From: Rhyzopertha dominica
Lineage: Eukaryota > Arthropoda > Insecta > Coleoptera > Bostrichidae
DNA: 64,000 bases
Assembly: GCA_025024175.1 (NCBI GenBank)
Contig: QCXZ01000041.1
Location: 16,425,786-16,489,785, forward strand
Direction: 5' to 3'
The translations under genes were made by a program, and so were the position numbers. Under the pieces are notes generated by a model. It did not search any database and had not been told where the DNA came from. It saw only the letters and a list, made by a program, of their open reading frames with translations. Shown here in pieces: positions 11,473 to 23,124 of the stretch (positions are counted from its first letter, which is position 1; every line of letters begins with the position of its first letter).

Positions 11473-13260
11473 GTGAGCCGTGTTTCATTTCACAAGGGGC
11501 GCCGGCTCTCATTATTCCCGGATCTCGTTTTCTCTCATTATTAACAAAACTACTCCTGGATAATAGTCGTTAGTTCGTAAACGTATTATCTGATAACGCT
11601 ATCTAGGGTTGTTATAAATGATACTTAGGTATTACTTTCCTCTCTGCGCATTAATCATCCTGGCGAAATGAATGGAGAGCAGTGTTGTATTGTTTTATCG
11701 TTTATCCTTAGAGGAAACCTATCATTTATATAAGAAACGTTTTGATTTACCAATAGTTAAGTAATGTGTGGGTAGTTACTTTTTTTTACAATACTACTGA
11801 TAAATTATATATTTGATGCCAAAATATTTAAAAATTTAAGAAAAATTTTCGTAAGGAGCAAAATAATATTCAACAACATTGACACCGCTTAAAAATGTTT
11901 GTACTAAAACTGAATTTACGACAATTAAAAATAAGTGTGCCTATTTTTTTTAATATTAAGTTTAAATTGCTTAAATACGACTTATATGTTGTTATTATAA
12001 CTAATACATGTAACTTTACTACTAGGATATTAGAACTGTATAGATTTTTATAAATGACTATACCTAAATGGTTTAAAACATCATTTCTGTTGCAAAATTA
12101 CTGCTTGTGCGTGGTATCTACGTCGTTTACTTTTTATTGGACGCAGTGTCATATGTGTTTTCATTTAAATGCGATCTATTTTTATGTTTCATCACATAAT
12201 GTAAATATGATATTACATTCGGGTAACACAACATGTTTAAAGTCGAATTAAATCATATTCACGATGTTTCAAGTGTCAGATAAATTCGGGTAAAGTTAAA
12301 ATCATGGAACAAGTAAATTCGCGCAATATATCTTTAAACACGAAATATTAGGGAATCACATTTATTCGTGTGAGAAGAACTTCAACATACATTTAAAATA
12401 ATTTCCTTTGTGAAAAATGTATTAATATTAAGATCATAATAATAATGAAAATAATAGTATCTAGAATAGTAAAGTAACAAAATCTTTCGGTTTCAACCAA
12501 TTTAATGGGGAACTATATATCAAGAATACCTACATCAAATTGGTATTACAATTTCAAATAAACATAACATGGTAATAAAGAATCTTTTGTTTTGAATAAG
12601 AACTCAGTTATGCTTAGGAGAGCCGTCAAATTTACATTATGTAACAAAAGATAATAACTTTATGTGTAATATGAAGTAAAACGGCTTAATACATACTGAA
12701 AAATTATATTCGCTGATCTAACAAAGGTTCTATAAAAATTTGAGAATAGAAGAAATTGTATTACTGTTGTTAGTAAAAAAATTTCACTTGTTTTATGTAT
12801 ACCAGCTTCCGGAATCTGAAGAAGCAAAAGAGTGTCGAAAATAAAAGAGAGGCGGGCACTAAACTTTGTTTAAAATTGGAATTATTAAGAAGACATACAC
12901 CGGTTTCCTGCAATAAAAGTTTTCCATTGTATTATAAATTCATGGCACAATTAAAGTAATACCTGTTGATAATACAGATATTGTATATCTTAATTCATAC
13001 ACAGGCGCACACGAATGATGAAGAAATTTAGCGGCCAGAGTATCATGTTGTATACAATTTCCGTCGCTCACAGATGTGATTATGGAAGAATCATATAAAA
13101 CCCATTGGGGTACACGTCGACGAAGCAATCTTATAACCATATAGTTCTGCGTTCTTTGCTATATAAATATACTGCTAAACAACAATTCGAACCACTTATA
13201 CGGCGGTTGATCCTTATGCTGCAACCCCTTACAGAAAAACTACAGCGGAATTATATTTTT
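11473..13260. other. Unassigned AT-rich stretch
   Basis: No gene is supported. Open frames at 12054-12251 (+) and 12940-13140 (-) show no known domain. A weak CTGAAGAAGC...GTCGAAAAT motif at 12819-12845 resembles the motif family described at 47-52 kb but is degraded. Confidence 0.3.
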
Positions 13261-13394
13261 CACATAGTCTCTGTATTATATCTCATTTGAATTTGCCGCG
13301 CTTTCAGTTGACTTCCGTCAGTATCAAGTCAGTTATGGCCGGGAGTTCTATCACGCACGACGCACGAGTAAGTATATGTGGTTGGTGCAACCCA

Positions 13395-13485
13395 ATTATT
13401 GTATATAAGACTGTATTTGTTTTGAAAATAGACTTTTGGAGACTGCGTAAGGAACATTACACAAATTGACGACAAAGATAAACTT
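13395..13485 (+). promoter_or_regulatory. Possible 3' end of a Gypsy 5' LTR with primer binding site
   Basis: Immediately upstream of the decayed Gypsy gag at 13.5 kb lies a TATATAAG box (about 13401), and about 55 bp later ATTACACA followed by AATTGACGACAAAGATAAAC. This resembles the ...ACA|AATTGGCGACGAAGATAAA junction seen in insect Gypsy elements, where the LTR ends in CA and the primer binding site follows. The LTR start and a second LTR were not found, so this is an inference from position and pattern. Confidence 0.3.
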
Positions 13486-13489
13486 CTAA

Positions 13490-14880
13490 AATACTTTGGT
13501 CCGTGTTAGAATAGAATGTCGACTTCCGAAGATTCCGAGGGCCACCTCAACCTTTTGATGATGATTATACTGATCGTCTAGTATTCTATTTAGAAGCAAA
13601 TGGAATTGAAGACGATGGGAAAAGAGAGCTGGGCTCTCAAGTTTGTGTGGTGCGGCAACATATGAAACAGTACGTTCCATTCTTTCGACAGATGCGCCTA
13701 ATACGAGGTCGTACAAAGAGATTTTGGACGTGCTAACGAACCATTTCACGCGGAAGCCATCAGAGATCGTACAGCGCTTTGGTTTCAACAAAAGAAGTGA
13801 CTAGAAGCCTGAAGAAAACATTGCTACGTAAGTAGCAGAATTGCGCGAGCTGGCCGAACATTGCGAATTTGACAATTCATTGAAAACCCTGCTACGGAAC
13901 AAAATCGTGTGTGCGGTTTTAGATCAGAATCAAAACTTACTTTGAAAACAGCCTATGAAATGGCAACGGCAAGCGAAGCGGCAACTGTGCGAACGAGTAA
14001 GTTAGCGACTGGCGCGCCGTCTGCCAGAGCTATAGCGTAAATTGAATCGCACCGTGACCAGCGGGAAAATTCAAATTGGTCTAATCGTGGAACCGTGCGT
14101 TTTCGTTGCGGAGGACAACGTGAACATCAAAGGTGCCGTTTTGTAGTTGCTGAGTGTAGGATATGATGATATATTGGGTGATTGTGCAAGAAACGAGGAA
14201 AAGACAATAAAAGACATAAAAGACAAAGTGCCAAGCCTAAGAAGTCGGGGAACGATCGTAAAACCATTAAATCAGTGGCTGTAGACGTTTCTACACTAGA
14301 CATTAAATTTAGTGACTGAGAAAATGTAGCGGAAGACAGAATCACGTTGTTGCTGAATAACAAAATATGTGAATTCGGAGTAGATTTGGGTAGTCCAATT
14401 GAATCATTTTGGTACAACGTTAAAAGATTACCAAAAGCGTAAAATCGAATTACTAGGGGCATGTATAGTTCAAGTGAATTACCGCAGTTACAACTGCAAA
14501 TTGCAATTGGTGATTGCGAAGTGCCAATGTACAAGTGTTCTTGGCGAAAACTGGTTCGAAGCTGTAGGAATCCGCCTAACGGGATTTCATCAGTTGACAA
14601 CATCGTCGGGAATCTATGACAAGGTGAAGAAATACAAAGAAGTCTTCAGAGACGAATTAGGAACTTATAAGGGTCCTACTGTTAGTTTCATGTTCAGGAA
14701 GAATACGCAGCCAATTATAATGCGTGTTCGACGAGTTCCTTATGCTTTGAAAGAGAATATAGAAACGGAATTAAGTAAATTGGAGGAGCAGGGAGTGTTA
14801 GAGCCGGTTGAACACCATAAGTGGGCCACTCCAATTGTGCACAAGAAATCACTTGTGCGTAATAGGCCCCTTTGCAAAAC
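13490..14880 (+). pseudogene. Decayed Gypsy (Mag-like) gag-pol remnant
   Basis: Plus-strand Gypsy remains are split over several frames. Around 13550-13800 the gag core is recognisable by a Y-F-L-E-A-N-G-I-type start, then a segment with SYKEILDVLTNHF and a K-P-S-E-I-V-Q-R-F block. Around 13805-14035 come the end of capsid (AELRELAEHCEF, TLKTAYEMATASEAA). Around 14098-14230 lies a zinc-knuckle region with some cysteines lost, followed by lysine-rich sequence. At 14370-14400 a protease-like GVDLGSP has DLGS in place of D-(S/T)-G. At 14580-14860 the pre-RT segment reads VRRVPYALKENIETELSKLEE and QGVLEPVEHHKWATPIV, typical of Gypsy pol. The RT catalytic domain, RNase H and integrase are absent. 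Many stops and shifts mark an old copy, much more decayed than the Gypsy elements at 37-41 and 59-62 kb. Confidence 0.8.
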
Positions 14881-17038
14881 AGTAAGTCAGAATGATTCCT
14901 CGAGCATCCCAGAACACAGACAGCAAAACGTTTCCAGTAGACGGTGCGACTTTGAATTTACCTGGAGGCGGAGAACCGCAATGTTTCCACTCTTCAGTCG
15001 CGCTATGGTCTCTGGAATGTAGTGATGCACCCCTCCATGGCCACATATCGTCTAAGAAAGTTCTCTGTTTGCTTGATACCTTTACAAAAGACGCTAATAA
15101 TTTCTTTTTTGAACAATGGTTTGCGTTCGGGACACTAATGTTGCACTTATCTTTTTCATATCCTATTCTTTAATCAGTATGTGGTGCACCATATTCACAT
15201 TATATGATAAGCCAGCGTCTTCCGCAACGTCCCTGATGCGTACTCGTCACTCTTGCAGTACGATGTTGTGTAAATTTTTCACGTTTTTGTGTTTTGTCAG
15301 TTATTACCGACATGGGAAGATCACCCACATTTAAAATCTCTCCACCAACGTTTGAGTATAACATAAGAAACTGCAGACCCTCCACTAGCTGCCACATTGT
15401 TTTCATGAATTTAAGCTGGCCTCATGCCCTTTTTCTGAAGGTATTTTATTACGGATCCTTGTTCTACAGGATCCACTTTTGTAAACAATCACGACATATA
15501 ATTCAATAATTAGCCACAGGAAAACAACGCTATTAGATACAAAGTTGATATTTTATAGATATGACCTACAAATGGCAGTTAGCTAACTGTCATAAACAAG
15601 AATCAAGCAACAATTTAGAAATAGGTCAAGGGTACGATGTTGGGCGTCTTTTTAGATGAAAAGTGCGTTTATAAAGCACAAAAAAATTATATCAAAGAAA
15701 AAAATATGCGCTCAGTTTGCGATTATTTTGAAAGTATTGAGAAACGCTCAATGGCAGATTTTTTAAGCAGCAATATAATGGTACTAAAGTATATTAGTGT
15801 TGTAGATAATTATTTTAACTACTTACACACAAATTTTATCGATCAGAAAAGGAGTACGATGCTTTTGACACGATAAAAAAATATGTGATGCATATTATGT
15901 GGAAATTGTTAGAACAGAATTGTATGCTATGGGTTTGCGTGGACTGTCAATGTTCAGACATACATACGCCTANGCAGCAAAACTATGATCACACAAGCCA
16001 GTNGANATTACAAGGAAATATATATCAGGTTGAGACAAGGAAGATCAATAATTCAATNATTGANATACTATTATAACCATGTCGGGCATTCAAGCTACAA
16101 CACATACCATACCAACACATCGCCACTGAGATGCGAGTAACGGCAGACGCTGTAGTAGTATAGTAGCACTGCTGTATTAATATGTATACATTATAAAATT
16201 CAAACAATTTAAAGTTATAGGTTTGTAAGTGAAACAAACATACTTTTTACCAAATATAAGAAAAAAAGGAAAGAGCAAGCACTTTTATTCATCAAATATA
16301 AGAAATAATCTATAAATTTATAGTGTAGTAAACATAAGTTACAGTTATGTACGCGCTGGATTAGAATACAATTGAACTACCTTAAAACTAATTCGGTACC
16401 AAAAAATTTCAATATGTAGAAGGAAAACGTCTTGATATTTATATTCTTCGTAGCAAGAAAAGAGATCAAAAAATAAATGCCCATCTGCTTCAATAAGTTC
16501 AAGATAATACCTATACATTAACATGACAGAAAGTCTCGTAGTTTGTAAGACAATAGTATAAATTCGACGTGGGTAGCACTTCCTGCATAATATTTCAATT
16601 TATAGCAAACAAATTTGCTAGATACACAAATAATTTATTGAATATGATGTATTACCCGCAGACTACATTAACTTTCTAGAATCGCGCATCGTATATATTA
16701 CAACTTCAACATAGGATAAACCGGTGTTCTAGAACAAGGCTAATGATCTCATCTTTGCTTTCATCACGTCGATCACGATGAGCAAGAAAATCGTACCGTA
16801 AACTTATTAAATTCAAGTTTTCCCCAAGCCGATCATGATTGATTACCAACAATATTTTTAAAATGCGGATACGCTACAGATGATTTATGATTTTTACCGT
16901 TATGAAACTACTTTTATTTGAATGCGCGCAACAGACATTCCTGCTACATCAAGCGGTGTTTTGTTAATACAGTAATAAAGTAGTGAAACAATATCGATTT
17001 ATTACAGATCCGACTAATCCAGTTTCATCTGAAACTAA
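14881..17038. other. Unassigned stretch downstream of the Gypsy remnant
   Basis: Homology to Gypsy stops near 14880. Overlapping open frames on both strands at 14849-15509 have no recognisable domain. Ambiguous bases cluster at 15970-16065. I see no exon-like or repeat structure that I can support. Confidence 0.3.
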
Positions 17039-17084
17039 TTACCTCAGTTTTAATAAATAAACTAACGTCCCACTAACATTTTTT

Positions 17085-17480
17085 TTGCAAGGAGCAAGGT
17101 TGAGAAACCTGAGTGGGCTTAAAATACTTGCGAAATTTAGAGGCGCACCATCATTTATTCGGGACCAGGACAAGGAGCACGAACTAGTTCTCACTGTACA
17201 AATTCCATATATCGTACTCACCTCACCATGCACAATAAATATGTATGGATTTATCCGAACAGTTCTGTTGTGGTCAAACCCTTCGCCTTCACAGAAATAT
17301 TTTAGAGGAAGATTGATAGAAGACAAAAGATTGTACTTTTTAAAGAAAGCTATTGAATCTGCCATGAAGGAGGAAGGGAGGACCCGCCGCATGATAACAG
17401 TGTCCAAGCGCAATCGCGCTTCAAAATGGAAAATGAAAAAGATTTGCATGTTTAAAGTTTTTTTTTATTTTGGAAATTAA
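17085..17480 (+). CDS. Unrecognised ORF, open on both strands
   Basis: A 131-codon plus-strand frame overlaps a 136-codon minus-strand frame (17039-17449). Both are long for this AT-rich background. The plus-strand peptide has a lysine/arginine-rich C-terminal half (LKKAIESAMKEEG, then RTRRMITVSKRNR), compatible with a nucleic-acid-binding segment. The minus-strand peptide has a hydrophobic start. Neither shows a family I recognise, and no TIR, LTR or splice context was found. It could be a fragment of a transposon ORF or chance; strand is uncertain. Confidence 0.2.
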   Translation: MQGARLRNLSGLKILAKFRGAPSFIRDQDKEHELVLTVQIPYIVLTSPCTINMYGFIRTVLLWSNPSPSQKYFRGRLIEDKRLYFLKKAIESAMKEEGRTRRMITVSKRNRASKWKMKKICMFKVFFYFGN

Positions 17481-18239
17481 CAAAACAAAATCTCTAGAGG
17501 TTTGTTTAATCCATTGATAGACTAACCACATATTTTCCATTTTACTAAAATACGATTAGATTCTTTCTCTAAAACAATGGTTTTCTTCTAGACCACTCAC
17601 ATCACTTAAATAAATGGTTCGCGCAAATTTTAAAACAAACGTCAAAAGCTACCTTGCTTTCCTCGAAGATTTGAATAGAAAATAATTTAAAATTTAATAA
17701 ATCATTCTTTTAGATATTAAGTAGAAAGGAATATGGAGAACATTTTTAGTATTTGTCGAAGAAAAAATATTAAAGTTGTTTAATTTCATTTTTAAATAAA
17801 CGTTTTTATAGAATATCTTGTAAATTACACAGAATAAAAATTTTAATTAGGGTTTAGGAACAAAGTGTCTAGATTTATTAAAACAATAAAAGCTCCTACT
17901 TCAAAAGTAATCGACATGTCCAAGCATTTTTTTAAAGCTGTGTTTGATGCACTGAATTTATTCCAAGTAACTGGCACTAAATTATGTCTTGAATGATTTA
18001 CAAATTTACCGATATGGCACCATATTCAGAATTACGTGGCCTATTACTTTTGAGGAACGGGCTTATTTTTGCTGACAGTTTTTACCATTACTATTTATAT
18101 ATGGGTCGAAGATTCCTACTTGTTCATATAGGTACATAATTCCTTTAGGTTAATATAATCAATTCGTACGCTTTTAATTCTGAAGTGAAATTACTAGAAA
18201 TTTAACTGTCATTGGAATTTGAAAGTTAATATACCTATA
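17481..18239. other. Unassigned AT-rich stretch
   Basis: No gene, repeat or hairpin that I can support. Confidence 0.3.
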
Positions 18240-18288
18240 CAGGGTGATTCAAGATACAGCCGCTCCGTACCCTTAGTGAATCACGCTG
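18240..18288. mobile_element. 49-bp relic of the CAGGGTGAT fold-back family
   Basis: The element starts CAGGGTGATTCAAGATACAG and ends GTGAATCACGCTG, with TA on both sides (18238-18239 and 18289-18290). Its reverse complement contains GCGGCTGTATCTTG, matching the termini of the 1.84-kb element at 23125-24964, which carry GGACAGCGGCTGTATCTTG about 20 bp inside the end. It therefore looks like an extreme internal-deletion derivative of the same family. Confidence 0.6.
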
Positions 18289-18761
18289 TATAAACGTATA
18301 CCATTACAAACATACCTGAAATCCGAAATCAAGAAAAGCTAAAAGCTCAATCAAGATACCGGCAGATCGCGAATTATAATCTATTGTCATATATATAGTT
18401 ACAATCAATGTCCTCTCAGTTACCACTGCCAACAGTAAAACATATTTCATGCACTGCAATTTTATATCAAAAATATACATACAATGACCATGCGTGAGGT
18501 ATATTTGAGATATTGAAATAAACTTCGGAGTTATTCAAACGCAGGAAATTAGTTTCGACGTTTCTAAAAACCAATCAAAAAATTCAATTTCAGTCAATTA
18601 TGTCATTTTGAACGATCAAAAGACAATAATTATAGTGAGAATTTTCACAGGAGCAAATTATCGCTGGAATAATTTAAGGTAGGTTTTGCACGTCAACAAA
18701 AATTGTTGGCTTGACGTTTGTCTTCAAACGTTGAGTAACCTAAGTTTTTCTAAAGTAAATT
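18289..18761. other. Unassigned stretch
   Basis: AT-rich DNA between the 49-bp relic and the SINE. No supported feature. Confidence 0.3.
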
Positions 18762-18930
18762 ATAATTTGTTTTTAATTAACGTCGATGATTTTTTAATGG
18801 GTTAACAGGCATAAGAAGAAATGAAAAAGTATTGCCAGCCTTGACCGAGATTTGAACTCGGGACCTTTTGAACAGTCAAACGCTCTAGCATTAAAATTTC
18901 ATAGACGTTAATTAAAAACAAATTTCAGGC
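18762..18930 (-). mobile_element. tRNA-derived SINE, copy 3, head-to-head with a second tail
   Basis: The minus strand carries the T-arm (CCGAGTTCAAATCTCGG), the AAGGCTGGCAATAC body and the GTTAACCCA and TTAATTAAAAACAAATT end, so this is a SINE copy. Its anticodon loop has lost three bases relative to copy 2, including the AGT triplet. Beyond the truncated head (18890 onward) a second SINE tail occurs in plus orientation (GACGTTAATTAAAAACAAAT, TTCAGGCAATAATTAAC). Arms 18762-18788 and 18899-18925 are therefore inverted copies of each other. Confidence 0.7.
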
Positions 18931-20447
18931 AATAATTAACTTTCTCTATAAAGTTATAATATTGAAACAGCGTTTCTGATTGTTACGTCAAGAAATAATC
19001 CTTCGAATACCACTCGAGACTTCGATAAATTTGAAAATAATTCTCCAGCAATTTTTCAGGGCAAAGCGTTGTCGAATTTCTGTTAAACTATTTTCAATTT
19101 ATTCTCACTATCATGTGATTATAAAAGAAATAATTTGTAAAATGACATTCCTCGATTTTTTTATCACATATTCTAAACATTAATAACAAATCCACTTTGT
19201 CACTTTTAATATACATTATTTTGACGAAAGGTTATATTGAAATTAAAAAACTTACTTCTGTTCGTAAAGCATATGTCACTGTAAATATATAAATTATTAT
19301 CCAGTATTTTGCTTAGTAATACATTAATTTACGAACTTATTTGCAATCTAATCACAAATATACAGGTATCGTTAGATTCGCCAAATCGTCAAGCAAGGGT
19401 CGCCGTTTAAAAAAAATGTGATTTTGTCCACTTGTCTTATTACTTTGCGCTTCAAATTTTTTAATATCATGTGAGAGTATTAGATTAGTTTGCTTCAATG
19501 GCCATAAATAGATACAATATTACAAATAGCTCTAAAAAATCAAGTGGGCGTAAAACTTTCTGAATCTGAACTCTGATCCAGAATTGGCTCAGAAATCCAA
19601 AAATGTAACAATATACACGGCGTTCCATTTAAAATTCGAAGCCGAAGTGAGCGGAGAGTGAAAACTCTCCTCCTCATACACCTACCATTTAGCTGTACCA
19701 ACTTTCTTTTTCATACATCTAATTTATGGCTTTTTCTAACAGGTTCGTTGAGGCACAGTATACACGTGAACATTAGCTTGTTTTCAAAGTTAAATATCAC
19801 ATATTTATAACTTAATAGGTGCTACTATCAATAAAACATACCTTCATCAACCAGCGCATTTCATATCATACCAAACAGCACAAGTTGTTGAACACGCACT
19901 TACACATCCACTTTTATTCACTGAAGTTACTAGTTCAAACTAAAGGAAACTGGAGACGATGGCATATGTCGATTTCAGATGATCGAGCTTCATTGACGTG
20001 ATGCCAATGCAAAAAAACAGTCCACAGTTCGGAAGCGAAGCCACTGCGTAATTGTCGGACAAACATGACAAAAACGGAAAAACAGCTGGTTCGATATGCC
20101 GTGTTTTTGCTTGACAAATAGGCACGGTCAAATAATGATTGTACTGCTGCATGTCGTCTCAGTGTAGGTAATTTATATCGCATGTTAGATGGATTACTAA
20201 ATAAAATGATATGCACACTATGAAAATAGCAAAATAAGTTGTTGAGTGTGTAAGATAGAATAGTTTTCTATATAAATATGTTTAGGATATGTCACTAAGC
20301 AAGTAAAGCTCGGACAATACTAATATAAATTTCTTATCTTCATTTACTGCTAATACGGTGATAAAATCTTCGGGCTTTTTTATAAAGTACAATGTACCAT
20401 TGAATTAAATTTTCTCAAGAAACTTGTGAAAGCTTGTTAATTATAGT
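18931..20447. other. Unassigned stretch
   Basis: No gene supported. A small GGAGAG...CTCTCC hairpin lies near 19654-19671. Overlapping minus frames at 19935-20216 have no recognisable domain. Confidence 0.3.
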
Positions 20448-20535
20448 TATAAGTAATGCATACACCTGGAATGTTTCACAAAGTTATATTTTAATTAAAA
20501 TTTGTGAAATAAACCAAGTGTGTGTATTACTTATA
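20448..20535. repeat. Palindromic MITE-like element, about 88 bp
   Basis: The two halves are inverted copies: the left starts TATAAGTAATGCATACACCT, and the right, read on the minus strand, starts TATAAGTAATACACACACTT. Both halves also share TTTCACAAA and TTTTAATTA toward the centre. The near-complete palindrome suggests a small fold-back or MITE relic; no second copy was found in the window. Confidence 0.55.
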
Positions 20536-21420
20536 TACGCGTATAATGCATCAGTTTTGTAACAATAATAACAGAAAAGGATTCGTTATAGGCAAAGTGT
20601 GTTATTTTATTCATTCGTTGAATTATGTGCTTTTCTTATAGTTCCATATCCCAGCCCTTCAAATTCATATTGTTATTTTCATTGCAAGGAACAACAAAAA
20701 TTATTACATCATCTAAACGTTCTCCAATAAAAATGTAGGTGATGTAATTGCACTGAGGAATTTGAGTAGTTACATGAAGTTCCATCAGGTACTGTTGTTG
20801 CGATACTAAGGGAGAATTTACTATTTTGATGCAAATAAAGCAGACACAGTTTAATCCAAAACAACATTGGGTTCATCAAATAGGTCAGCAGAATAATGCG
20901 GTAATTTTGGCTTTAGCCTGAACAGTGAACGAAATAGAAGCTTTATTAAGTCGTGTTCTTTATTAAGTTGCAAAAGCTGTGGCTGCCCAAAACTTACCCA
21001 AGAAGAATTTTTAGCAAATAAAGCTAACAAGGAAAGTTTGACCCGATAAGATTCTGCAAAAGGTAAGCATAAGAGTGCAGACGTGTTAATAGTCAAACTG
21101 CTATTTCTGTTAGATCACGATAACATTTTTTTTTAGTTCTTTTAGCCGAACTAATTTCTAAAAGTAGAAGTTCAATTACAATAGATATGGAAAAATGAGG
21201 ACGTCTGAGTTGCTGAGTTTTCAGTGAGCGTTTTACGGAAAGTACACTACTATTCGGTCACCTTAAAAAGGCCTTTGTTGAGGGCATCTTGTTTTAACGA
21301 CGATTAGTAGAACATGCCAAAAAGAAAATTAGGTATCGTAAGTCAAAGTGTTATTATTATTCCACATAAGGAAAATTATTGCAAAAGAAAATTATGAAAA
21401 CAAAAAACCTTTTTCTAACT
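20536..21420. other. Unassigned stretch
   Basis: No supported gene. The minus-strand frame at 20851-21096 shows no recognisable domain. Confidence 0.3.
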
Positions 21421-21645
21421 TGCGTTTTTAATAAAGCCTGTTTTTGCCGGCGAATCCAAGCTCCTACGGATTGGCGATAGGTAGCGCCCTATATTAGGTG
21501 TATAATTTTTTAATAAGTTAAGCACAATTTCTTTTTTCCTGGGCGAACGTTAGGTTTTATTTTCATTTCAAGTTATAAAACTACAAATACCAACCATTCA
21601 ATTTATCGTCATAAGTATAAAATTACCGTGTAGTGACACGCTTAT
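21421..21645 (-). repeat. Dispersed repeat family B, minus-strand copy
   Basis: The minus strand matches the plus strand of 28550-28740 along most of its length: TTTTATAACTTGAAATG, AATAAAACCTAACGTT, GTGCTTAACTTATT, AAAATTATACAC, GGGCGC-ACCTATCG-CAATCCGTA, and AGCTTG-ATT-GCCGGC. Only one copy of the unit that is tandemly duplicated at 28.7-28.9 kb is present here. Confidence 0.7.
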
Positions 21646-23124
21646 CGTAATATAACAATTAAGAAACTATGTACTATCACATTTATTTGCTTTCTAGTCT
21701 AAGCGACCTTAAATTTTGCCAAATCGAATGTTGACCAACGAATTTAGAAAAATTCCTACGTTCAAAATCACTTAAAAGGTAAATAAAACTTGTGAAACTG
21801 CATCTAATTTTAAAAATAGAGCGCTCAACCTGTTCTGTGTTGTAACTGTTCAAAAATATTGAAAGTATATACTAAATTTGTATTCCTAAGTCACGTCCTC
21901 ATATTGCATGATTATTATTATGTGTTATGTGTTGTCACATTTCAAACCTCTATCCATCTCCTTTTTAAAGGGAGCCTTTTAATTGAAGTTATCCGTACTC
22001 GAGGGAACATTAAACAAATTCCAACTCATAACATCGTAACTGTCATGCGTCTTGATAAAATTGACCCTTAGCCAACTTGAGCATAACAGGTAAAATACCC
22101 AAATTTTTTTATTATTATTAAATTTCTCACATTTTCTTTATAGAAATGTAGGCGTCTTATGAAACTAGTTTTTTAATATACTATTTTAGGAATGACGTAC
22201 ACTCAATTATTGTCAAATACGTGATACAAGAAGTTATTGCAATAAAAAAAAAATCTGTAAAATCAAGTTGACAAACATATTAATATCGAAAGGAAATAGG
22301 AATTTGTCAACTCCAGAAATATGAACTCAATCAATTCAAGAACAGAAAAGTTCAGTGGCAACTGAAAAGTCAAACAGTATTTCTAAGGCAAGCTTAAATG
22401 GAATAAAAATCCTTGGTGGCTGTATCTTAATTACACTTAACTGCTTACTAAAGGAGGTAGTCAACCTTGAGCTAAAATGAAAATGACAAAGATTAATCAT
22501 TCAAAGTAATTTTATTTCACTAGGCTCTCTCTCAAACGCTCATTGGGAAATCTGCAATGTAGGTCTCTGTACCTACTTATCGACAGTACCAACATTCATC
22601 GCAGTTCATAAAGCCACCGCTAGATGACTTATTATAGATGTTCACAAAATCAAGATCAAGACGTGTCCAGATAAAAAAGTATACATAATTATTACGGACA
22701 ATTAATATAAAACGATTGTTTGAAATGGGTTCGACAAGGTCACACAAGCTAAAGGGTCCAAATCTTTATTGTTGTATACGATGAATCTCACGAAAGGATA
22801 ATACAATAGAAATATGTGGTACCGTCTGTTAACTAAGGCTATGTAGTTCTGTAATGAAATTGGGTTGCGTGTTGATTTCATTAATGGAGCAGAGGGTTTG
22901 GTTCAAGTGGACGAAATATTAAATGAGAGGAGTATACGCTTTTTCTTGACATCATGTAATACCGTCTGGATTGAATTTAAATGATAGCTGCTTTATCATG
23001 CAATAAGAAAGATATGGACGAGAACGGTTTACTTAATTTCACAGCTTGATATCAACCAAATAAAGTATCTCTGAGAAGAGTTGGACCAAAATGTGCCAAA
23101 GAGTTGCCCAAAATAAAAAAAATA
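21646..23124. other. Mostly unassigned; holds a partial family A copy
   Basis: At 21941-21985 the minus strand carries the CTCCCTTTAAAAAGGAG palindrome and ATGGATAGAGGTTTG of repeat family A. The rest shows no gene or repeat I can support. Confidence 0.35.
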